DNA of 64,000 nucleotides from Aquipuribacter sp051216895 (GTDB lineage: Bacteria; Actinomycetota; Actinomycetes; Actinomycetales; JBBAYJ01). Under the pieces are notes generated by a model, which was not told where the DNA came from, made no database searches, and saw nothing but the letters and a program-made list of their open reading frames with translations. The stretch covers positions 1-64,000 of the forward strand of contig NZ_JBPKAO010000003.1 in assembly GCF_051216895.1 (NCBI RefSeq). The letters run 5' to 3'. Positions 41,872-49,700 of this stretch are shown here, in pieces (within the stretch, counting starts at the first letter, position 1; every line of letters starts with the position of its first letter). A program made the translations under genes and the position numbers.

Positions 41872-42903
41872 ATGATGCCTCCCCGTCGCGCCGCGCTCCT
41901 CGCGGGCGCCCTGGCAGCCGCCCTCCTGGCCGCCGCCTGCGGCTCGTCCGCCACCGACCCCGAGACGTCGCCCGCACCCAGCGCCGCGGCCGCCGACCCG
42001 GGCACCGGGTCGGTGACCATCGAGCACGCCTTCGGCGAGACCACCGTCGAGGGGACCCCGGAGCGGGTCGTCACGCTGGGCTGGGGCAGCACCGACGCCG
42101 CGCTCGCGCTGGGCGTCGTCCCGGTCGCCATCCCGCTGGCGACCTACGGCGCCGACGAGAACGGCCTGCTGCCGTGGGTCGCGCAGGCGCTGGAGGAGCA
42201 GGGCGCCGAGACGCCCGAGCTCCTGCCCGACGCCGACGGCGTCCCGTTCGAGCAGGTCGCGGCCCAGCAGCCCGACGTGATCCTGGCCGTCTACTCCGGC
42301 ATCACGGCCGAGGACTACGCGACCCTGAGCGAGATCGCGCCGACCGTCGCCTACCCCGACCAGGCCTGGTCCACCCCGTGGCGCGACGTCGTCACGACCG
42401 TCGGCGAGGCCCTGGGCGCCTCGGAGGAGGCCGCCGCCGTGGTCGAGGCGGCCGACGCCGAGGTCGCGGCCGCCGCCGAGGCCCACCCCGAGCTCGCGGG
42501 GCGCACCGTGGCTGCGGTCCTCGACACCCCGGACGCCCTGTACGTCTACGAGGAGGCCGACCCGCGGGTCGAGTTCCTCACCGACCTCGGCCTGGAGGTC
42601 GCCCCCAGCGTCGAGGAGCTGTCCACGGGCGAGGCGACGTTCTACTTCACCCTGAGCCCCGAGCTCGTCGGTGGGCTGACGTCGGACGTCCTGCTGTCGT
42701 ACTCCGACTCCCCGGAGGCCGCCGCGGACACCCTGGCGAAGCCGTACCTGGCGTCGCTGCCCCAGGTGCAGTCCGGCGCGGTCGCCTCCATCGAGGGCCA
42801 GGCGCTGGTGTCCTCGGTCAGCCCGCCGACCGCGCTGTCGCTGTCGTACGGGCTGCAGACCTACGTCGAGGAGCTGTCGCAGGCCGTCGCGAACGCGGGC
42901 TGA
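41872..42903 (+). CDS. Iron-siderophore ABC transporter substrate-binding lipoprotein (FepB/FecB-like)
   Basis: A 343-residue helical-backbone binding protein. A lipoprotein signal ends at Cys23 (LLAAACGSS). The domain starts at VTIEHAFGETTVEGTPERVVTLGWGSTDAALALG, with the VVTL and ALALGVVPV strands of the family, and carries QVAAQQPDVILAVYSGIT. Family members bind Fe3+-hydroxamate or catecholate complexes. ATG 41872 (a second ATG follows) is preceded by AAGGA. The promoter has an iron box. The permease and ATPase for import are not beside it; the ABC-2 genes on the other strand are export-type and unlikely partners for uptake. Confidence 0.88.
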   Translation: MMPPRRAALLAGALAAALLAAACGSSATDPETSPAPSAAAADPGTGSVTIEHAFGETTVEGTPERVVTLGWGSTDAALALGVVPVAIPLATYGADENGLLPWVAQALEEQGAETPELLPDADGVPFEQVAAQQPDVILAVYSGITAEDYATLSEIAPTVAYPDQAWSTPWRDVVTTVGEALGASEEAAAVVEAADAEVAAAAEAHPELAGRTVAAVLDTPDALYVYEEADPRVEFLTDLGLEVAPSVEELSTGEATFYFTLSPELVGGLTSDVLLSYSDSPEAAADTLAKPYLASLPQVQSGAVASIEGQALVSSVSPPTALSLSYGLQTYVEELSQAVANAG

Positions 42904-42945
42904 GCCGCACCTCGCCGGACGCTCCCCCTCGCTCCGGGCCCCGCC

Positions 42946-43917
42946 CTAGTCGACCAGCGTCCGCCCGGTGAGGCGCAGGAAGACGTCCTCCAGCGTCGAG
43001 CGGCGCGGGAGCAGCGACATCGGCCGTTCGCCGTGCAGGCCCAGCACGGCGGCGGCGGTGTCGTCGGCGTCGTCCACGTAGAGCAGCACCCGGTCCGGGA
43101 GCACCTCCACCCGCTGCGCCAGGGGCTGCAGGGGGGCGGCGAACGGCTCGTGGTCGTCCGTGCGGTACCGCACCTCGAGCACCTCCCGGGTGGAGTGCGC
43201 CCGGATCAGGTCCGTGGGGCTGCCCTCGGCGACGTAGCGCCCGCCGTCCATGACCACCACCCGGTCGCACAGCTGCTCGGCCTCGTCCATGTAGTGGGTG
43301 GTGAGGACCAGGGTGACGCCCTCCCGCTTGAGCCGGTACAACCGGTCCCACAGCACGTGGCGGGCCTGGGGGTCCAGACCGGTGGTGGGCTCGTCGAGCA
43401 GGAGGATGTCGGGGTCGTTGACCAGGGCACGGGCGATGGTCAGCCGACGCTTCATCCCCCCGGACAGCGGCTCCACCACGGAGTCGGCCCGGTCGGCGAG
43501 CTGGACGAAGTCGAGCAGCTCGTCGGCCTTGGCGCGCACCGCGGCCCGCGACATCCCGAAGTACCGGCCGTAGACCAGCACGTTCTCGCGGACGGTCAGG
43601 TCCTCGTCCAGCGTGTCCTTCTGGGGCACCACCCCGAGCCGGGCCCGGATCCGCGGCCCGTCGTGGCGCGGGTCCAGACCGAGCACCTCGAGCTCGCCGT
43701 CCGTCGGGTCGGACACGCACCCGATCAGCCGCATGGTGGTCGACTTGCCTGCACCGTTGGGCCCGAGGATGCCGAAGGACTCCCCGCGCCGGACGTCGAG
43801 GTCGATGCCGTCGACGGCCGTGAAGTCGCCGTACACCTTGGTCAGGCCACGGCCGCGCACCAGCACCGGCCCCGGCCCCGTCGCCGGCGCCCGACCCACG
43901 TCCCCGGAGGTGCTCAC
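42946..43917 (-). CDS. ABC exporter ATP-binding protein (NodI/DrrA type)
   Basis: A 323-residue ABC-2 ATPase: Walker A GPNGAGKS, signature LSGGMKRRL, Walker B ILLLDEPTTGLDP, and a C-terminal ~90-residue extension (RYVAEGSPTDLI onwards, ending LEDVFLRLTGRTL) typical of DrrA/NodI. It should power the two ABC-2 permeases at 40084-41729, but the siderophore-binding gene on the other strand separates them by over 1 kb. GTG 43917 overlaps the MFS stop (GTGA), so it is transcribed with the MFS gene. Confidence 0.9.
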   Translation of the reverse strand: MSTSGDVGRAPATGPGPVLVRGRGLTKVYGDFTAVDGIDLDVRRGESFGILGPNGAGKSTTMRLIGCVSDPTDGELEVLGLDPRHDGPRIRARLGVVPQKDTLDEDLTVRENVLVYGRYFGMSRAAVRAKADELLDFVQLADRADSVVEPLSGGMKRRLTIARALVNDPDILLLDEPTTGLDPQARHVLWDRLYRLKREGVTLVLTTHYMDEAEQLCDRVVVMDGGRYVAEGSPTDLIRAHSTREVLEVRYRTDDHEPFAAPLQPLAQRVEVLPDRVLLYVDDADDTAAAVLGLHGERPMSLLPRRSTLEDVFLRLTGRTLVD

Positions 43918-45233
43918 GGCCCCCGACGGTAGAGCAGGCCCGCGCCGCGTCGCCCACCAGGCCCCGACCGGGCCCCGGCCAGGCACCAAAGGGTGAGCGT
44001 GAGCGGCAGCACCGCCGCCACGGTCAGGCCGGGGTAGCCCGTGACCGCCACCACCGGGCCCGACAGCGCCCCGGCCGCCGCGCCCGCGCCGCCCATGACC
44101 AGGTCGGACGCCCCCTGCAGCGTCCGGGCCCGGGGGTCGGCCTCGTCGAAGGCACCGGCCAGCAGCGTCGACCCGGACACCAGGCAGGCCGACCACCCCA
44201 GGCCGAGCAGCAGCAGCCCGAGCCCGACACCGACGTGCGAGGCCGGCCCGGGGCCGAGCAGGCCGGTGCCCGACGTCCCGGACACCGCCAGCGCCGCCAG
44301 CAGCAGGACCACGCCGACCGCGACCCCCGCGGTGGTCCCCCTCCGGTCGGCCAACCAGCCGAACAGCGGGCTGGCCCCGTACATGCCGGCGACGTGGACG
44401 CTGATCACCAGGCCGACCACCGTGAAGGACGCGCCGTGGGCGTCCAGGTGGACCGGGGTCATGACCATGACGCCGACCATGACCGCGTGGGCGGTGCCCA
44501 GCGCCACGACGCCGAGCCGGGCCTGCGGGTCCCGCCAGACGGTGCGCAGGACGGCGAGGACGGTGGTGCCGCCGGCCGTCGGGTCCAGCGGCACGTCGAC
44601 CGGCGGGGGCGTCGGGGCCGGACGGGGCGTCGGTGACGTCGGGGACGGACCTCGACGGGGGTCGGGCGGCAGCCCGAGGAGCAGGACCAGGGCGGCGAGG
44701 AGGAACGCGCCCGCCGCGACCAGGTAGGAACCGCTGTAGGGCGGCAGCCCCAGGGCCTGGTCCAGCAGGGAGGCCGGGGCCGCCAGGTTGGGCCCGGCGA
44801 CGGCGCCCACGGTCGTGGCCCACACCACCGTCGACAGCGCCCTCCCCCGCCGACCGGGTGCGGTGCCGTCGGTCGCCGCGTAGCGGGCCTGCAGACCCGA
44901 CGCGCTGCCGCCGCCGAACAGCGCGGCGCCGAGCAGCAGCAGGACGAACGACCCGGTGACCGTGGCCAGCACCACCAGGCCCGACCCCGCCACCGCCACG
45001 AGCAGCCCGGCCGACAGCGCGGTGCGGCGGCCGAGGCGCTCGGCCAGCCGGGCCAGCGGCACCGCCAGCAGCGCCGCCCCCAGGACCGTCGCGGTCTGCG
45101 CGGTCCCGGCCAGGGCCGTCCCCCCGGTGACCCGGGCCGCCAGCAGGCTGCCGGCCGCGATCCCCACCGCCGCCCCGACGCCGCCCGCGACCTGGGCGGC
45201 GGCCAGGACACCCACCCGGCGGGCCTCGCTCAC
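43914..45233 (-). CDS. Major facilitator superfamily transporter
   Basis: A 439-residue MFS carrier with about twelve helices, the A-like motif RLAERLGRRTALSAG between helices 2 and 3, GWLADRRGTTAG in the second half, and a Pro/Thr-rich central loop (TPRPAPTPPP). The opening VGVLAAAQVAGGVGAAVGIAAG and the A-x-x-SGLQARYAA segment fit drug or metabolite efflux carriers. GTG 45233. It is coupled by overlap to the ABC ATPase gene, suggesting a small export locus. Confidence 0.85.
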   Translation of the reverse strand: MSEARRVGVLAAAQVAGGVGAAVGIAAGSLLAARVTGGTALAGTAQTATVLGAALLAVPLARLAERLGRRTALSAGLLVAVAGSGLVVLATVTGSFVLLLLGAALFGGGSASGLQARYAATDGTAPGRRGRALSTVVWATTVGAVAGPNLAAPASLLDQALGLPPYSGSYLVAAGAFLLAALVLLLGLPPDPRRGPSPTSPTPRPAPTPPPVDVPLDPTAGGTTVLAVLRTVWRDPQARLGVVALGTAHAVMVGVMVMTPVHLDAHGASFTVVGLVISVHVAGMYGASPLFGWLADRRGTTAGVAVGVVLLLAALAVSGTSGTGLLGPGPASHVGVGLGLLLLGLGWSACLVSGSTLLAGAFDEADPRARTLQGASDLVMGGAGAAAGALSGPVVAVTGYPGLTVAAVLPLTLTLWCLAGARSGPGGRRGAGLLYRRGP

Positions 45234-45261
45234 CGCAGCCCCGGCGCCCCGGCGGCCGCGG

Positions 45262-46389
45262 TCACGACAGGTCCGACAGGTCCGCCGTGTCGGGGGCGCC
45301 GGGGTCCTCCTCCGGCAGCTGGCCGATGGCGCGCAGCCGCTCGGCCAGGCGGTGCCCGTCGCCGCCGTGCAGCACCGGGACCGGACCGGCTCCGCCGTCG
45401 GAGTCCGGGATCGCCAGGCCCCGGGCGAGCACCTGCTCCGCCGGGGACAGCTCCCGCAGCAGCACGGCCCGGACGGTCTCCGGCGCCTCCCGGGCGACGG
45501 TGGAGTAGATGTCCGGGTCGTGCTGGCCGTCGTCGCCGACCAGCAGCCAGCGCAGGTGGGGCAGCTCGGCCCGCAGCCGGCGCAGCGACCCCAGCTTGTG
45601 CTCGCGGCCGGAACGGAACCAGCCGGTGTTCGTGGGTCCCCAGTCGGTCAGGAGCAACGGGCCCACGGGGAAGCCGTGCCGGCGCAGGAAGCGCCGCAGG
45701 AACGGTGCGGTGTTCCACGCGCCCGTGGACAGGTAGACCACGAACGCACCCGGGTTGGCCTGCAGGTAGGCCCGGTACAGCTCGGTCATGCCGGGCACCT
45801 CGGCGCGGGCGGTCTCCTGCCGGACGAAGGTGTTCCAGGCGGCGATGAACGGCCGTGGCAGCCACGTGACCATGACCGTGTCGTCGATGTCGCTGACCAG
45901 GCCCGCGTCGGTGCCGGCGCCGACGACGACCACCTCGCCCACGCCCGGCTCGCCGCCGGAGGGGGTGATGGTCACCGGGTGACGTCCCGCCGGCAGGTCG
46001 ATCTGCAGGACCGAGTCGACCAGGCCCGCGCGGTCGGCCTGCACCTCGTAGCGGTACCCGGCGATCTCGACCACCACCGGGCAGTACTCGACCTGCGCGG
46101 TGAGGAAGCTGCGCCAGCCGCGGCGCTTGACCCACGCGCGGTACGGGGTCTCCGGGCGGGCCATCAGCACGCGGCCGAACACCCGGACCCAGCCGGGCCG
46201 GTGCACCGACGGCACGTCCACGGTGGTGCCGTAGCCCCGGTTGACCTGGACCCGGGCCACCCACCCGCGACGGGTCAGCACGCGGACCGAGAACCGGTTG
46301 ACCATGTCCTCGGCGATGGCCGCCATGTGCCGGCCGGCGTCCTCGGCCGCGGCGGCGAGCTGGTCGGCGGGGTTGTCGGCGGGGGCCAT
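45262..46389 (-). CDS. App1-family (actin patch protein 1-like) phosphatase
   Basis: A 375-residue protein of the App1/DUF2183 phosphatase family, HAD-like phosphatidate phosphatases. The catalytic DxDxT motif is SDIDDTVMVT (Asp167, Asp169, Thr171). VVYLSTGAWNTAPFLRRFL and LVGDDGQHDPDIYSTVA provide later HAD motifs. An N-terminal beta-rich domain of ~160 residues precedes it. ATG 46389 overlaps the DUF3046 stop by one base (TGATG). In bacteria its physiological substrate is unknown; lipid phosphate is a family inference. Confidence 0.88.
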   Translation of the reverse strand: MAPADNPADQLAAAAEDAGRHMAAIAEDMVNRFSVRVLTRRGWVARVQVNRGYGTTVDVPSVHRPGWVRVFGRVLMARPETPYRAWVKRRGWRSFLTAQVEYCPVVVEIAGYRYEVQADRAGLVDSVLQIDLPAGRHPVTITPSGGEPGVGEVVVVGAGTDAGLVSDIDDTVMVTWLPRPFIAAWNTFVRQETARAEVPGMTELYRAYLQANPGAFVVYLSTGAWNTAPFLRRFLRRHGFPVGPLLLTDWGPTNTGWFRSGREHKLGSLRRLRAELPHLRWLLVGDDGQHDPDIYSTVAREAPETVRAVLLRELSPAEQVLARGLAIPDSDGGAGPVPVLHGGDGHRLAERLRAIGQLPEEDPGAPDTADLSDLS

Positions 46390-46646
46390 CAGGCCCTGGC
46401 CCCGCGGTCGACCGCACCGGACGAGCCGGTGCGCCGTCGACCGGGGTCGCGGCCCAGCCGTCGCTCCGGGGGCACGTCCATCGCCTCGCAGAGCGCGAGC
46501 CACACCACCCGTGGGTCCGTGCCGTCCTCCAGGGCCTGGGCCGCGGTGACGTCCAGGGACGGCAGCACGAGGTCGGCGACGAGGGTGTCGCCGAGGGCGC
46601 GCCCGAACTCCTCTCGGGTGAGCGTCCGGAACTCGCTGATCCTCAC
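46389..46646 (-). CDS. DUF3046 protein
   Basis: An 85-residue protein; the first ~62 residues match DUF3046 (MRISEFRTLTREEFGRALGD, then LVLPSLDVTAAQALEDG, then VWLALCEAMDVPPERR). In Mycobacterium this gene (Rv2738c) sits next to recA; here about 5.5 kb of transport and phosphatase genes lies between. The Arg/Gly-rich tail of ~20 residues is an extra. Function unknown. GTG 46646 lies 55 bp from the divergent lhr start, next to a repeated sequence. Confidence 0.8.
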   Translation of the reverse strand: MRISEFRTLTREEFGRALGDTLVADLVLPSLDVTAAQALEDGTDPRVVWLALCEAMDVPPERRLGRDPGRRRTGSSGAVDRGARA

Positions 46647-46647
46647 G

Positions 46648-46702
46648 TCAGAGGTCTACCACGACGGGCCGGATGTCAGACGTCTGGACCATGATGGGCC
46701 GG
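46648..46702. repeat. Imperfect direct repeat in the lhr/DUF3046 divergent promoter
   Basis: TCAGAGGTCT plus ACCACGACGGGCCGG (46648-46672) is repeated as TCAGACGTCT, two extra bases, and ACCATGATGGGCCGG (46676-46702). The 15-mers differ at two positions and are 30 bp apart, close to three helical turns. The second copy reaches the lhr GTG at 46702. Confidence 0.75.
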
Positions 46703-49700
46703 TGAGCCGTCGACCTTCCGCCGCGCGTGTGCTCGAGCGGTTCTCCCCGGCGACCCGGGACTGGTTCACCGGGGCGTTCCCGGCCCCCACCCCGGCGCAG
46801 GTCGGGGCCTGGGACGCGGTCAGCAGCGGCGAGGACGCCCTGGTGGTGGCCCCCACCGGGTCCGGCAAGACGCTGGCCGCGTTCCTGTGGTCCCTGGACC
46901 GCCTGGCCGCCGAGCCCGTGCCCGAGGAGCCGCAGCGACGCTGCCGGGTCCTGTACGTCTCCCCCCTCAAGGCGCTCGCCGTCGACGTCGAGCGCAACCT
47001 GCGGTCCCCGCTGACCGGGATCCGGGCCAGCGCCCAGCGACTGGGGCTGCCGCAGCCGGAGACCACGGTGGGCGTCCGCTCCGGCGACACGTCGCAGCAG
47101 GACCGGCGGACCCTCGCGCTGCGGCCGCCCGACGTCCTCATCACCACGCCGGAGTCGTTGTTCCTGCTGGTCACGTCCCGCGCCCGGGAGTCCCTGCTGG
47201 GCGTGGAGACGGTGATCCTCGACGAGATCCACGCCGTCGCGGGCACCAAGCGGGGCGCGCACCTGGCCCTCACCCTGGAACGGCTGGACGCCCTGCTCGA
47301 GAGGCCGGCGCAGCGGGTCGGGCTGTCGGCGACCGTCCGACCGGTCGACGAGGTCGCCCGGTTCCTGTCGGGCGGGCGACCCGTGCGGGTGGTGCAGCCG
47401 CCGTCGGACAAGCAGTTCGACGTGTCGGTCGTCGTCCCCGTGCCCGACCTGTCCGACCTGGGCACGCCGACGGGAGAGGTGGTGGGCAGCGCGGCCGGCG
47501 AGGAGCAGCGCCGCTCGATCTGGCCCCACGTCAACGACCGCGTCGTCGACCTGGTGACCGCCCACACCTCGACCCTGGTCTTCACGAACTCCCGACGCCT
47601 CGCCGAGCGCTTCACGGCCCAGATCAACGAGAACTGGCAGGAGCGCCTCGACGCGGCCGCCGAGACGGAGGACGGCGCCGACGACACCCCCGGCAGCGGC
47701 GGGACGCCGACGCGGCCGACCGAGCGGCGCACCCCCGCCCAGGTGATGGCGCAGGCCGGCGCGTCGTCCGGGGCCGACCCGGTGCTGGCCCGGGCCCACC
47801 ACGGCTCGGTCAGCAAGGAGCAGCGGGGCCTCATCGAGGACGACCTCAAGACCGGGCGGCTGCCCGCCGTGGTCGCCACCAGCAGCCTCGAGCTGGGGAT
47901 CGACATGGGCGCCGTCGACCTGGTGGTGCAGGTGGAGTCCCCGCCCAGCGTCGCCTCCGGCCTGCAGCGCATCGGCCGGGCCGGGCACCAGGTCGGGGCC
48001 GTCTCGCGCGGGGTGGTGTTCCCCAAGCACCGCGCCGACCTCGTCCAGTCCGCCGTCGTCGTGGAGCGGATGGTGTCGGGCCAGATCGAGGCGCTGCGGG
48101 TGCTGAGCTCCCCGCTGGACGTGCTGGCCCAGCAGGTCGTCGCGATGTGCGCGATGGACGACTGGTCCGTGGACGACCTGTACGCGCTCGTCCGTCGGAC
48201 GGCGTCCTTCGCCGACCTGCACCGGGGCCCGTTCGAGGCGACGCTGGACATGCTGGCCGGCCGCTACCCGAGCGAGGACTTCGCCGAGCTGCGCCCCCGG
48301 CTGGTCTGGGACCGGGTCACCGACACGCTGACCGGGCGCCCCGGGGCGCAGCGCCTCGCCGTCACCAGCGGGGGCACCATCCCCGACCGCGGCCTGTTCG
48401 GCGTGTTCCTGGCCGGGTCCGAGGGCGCGGGACGACGGGTGGGCGAGCTCGACGAGGAGATGGTCTACGAGACCCGGGTCGGCGACGTCATCACCCTGGG
48501 CGCCAGCTCGTGGCAGGTGCAGGACATCACCCGCGACCAGGTCCTCGTCACCCCGGCCCCCGGCCGGGCGGGCAAGCTGCCGTTCTGGCACGGCGACGCG
48601 CTGGGGCGCCCGGCCGAGCTGGGCCACGCCGTCGGCGCCTTCGTGCGCGAGCTCGTCCGGGCCACCCCGGCCAAGGCCCGGCAGCGGGCGCTGCAGGCCG
48701 GGCTGGACGAGTGGGCCACGGACAACCTGCTGGCCTACCTGGGCGAGCAGAAGGAGGCCACGGGTCACGTCCCCGACGACCGGACCGTGGTGGTCGAACG
48801 GTTCCGCGACGAGCTGGGCGACTGGCGGGTGTGCGTGCACTCGCCCTTCGGCGGTCAGGTCCACGCCCCGTGGGCGCTGGCGCTGGCGGCCCGGTTCCGG
48901 GAGCGGCACGGCGTGGACGTGCAGGCCATGCACGGCGACGACGGCATCGTGCTGCGCCTGCCCGACGTCGAGGTCAGCGGCTGGGGCGGCGGCGACGGGG
49001 ACCGGGAGCCCGACCCGTGGGCCGACCCCAGCCTGCCCCACCAGCAGGCGCAGCCCGACTGGCCCGGGGCCGCGCCGGTGCCCGCCATCGACGTGCCCGA
49101 CCTGGTGGTCCTGCAGGCCGAGGACGTCGAGGACCTGGTGACCCAGGAGATCGGCGGCTCCGCCCTGTTCGCGTCCCGGTTCCGCGAGTGCGCCGCCCGC
49201 GCCCTGCTGCTGCCGCGCCGCAGCCCCGGCCGGCGGCAGCCGCTGTGGCAGCAGCGCCAGCGCGCGGCCTCCCTGCTGGACGTGGCCCGCCGCTACCCGG
49301 CGTTCCCGATCGTGCTGGAGACGGTGCGGGAGTGCCTGCAGGACGTGTTCGACGTGCCAGGGCTCGTCGGCCTGATGCGGGAGATCGCCTCCGGCGAGGT
49401 CCGGGTCGTCGAGGTCGAGACCGCCACCCCCTCCCCGTTCGCCCGCTCCCTGCTGTTCGGGTACGTGGCGCAGTTCCTCTACGAGGGCGACTCCCCGCTG
49501 GCCGAGCGACGGGCCGCCGCCCTGTCGCTGGACCCGCAGCTGCTCGCGGAGCTGCTGGGCCGCGGGGACGGCGCCTCGCTGCGGGACCTGCTCGACCCGG
49601 AGTCGGTGCGCACGACGGAGGAGGAGCTGCAACGCCTCGTCGAGGCGCGCCGGGCCCGTCACGCCGAGGACGTGGCCGACCTGCTCCGGGTGCTCGGGCC

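Noticed and set aside
44956..46701. A very long open extension upstream of lhr on the plus strand
   Set aside because: It lies antisense to the MFS, App1 and DUF3046 genes and encodes Arg/Ala/Pro low-complexity sequence; the conserved Lhr N-terminus begins at 46702.
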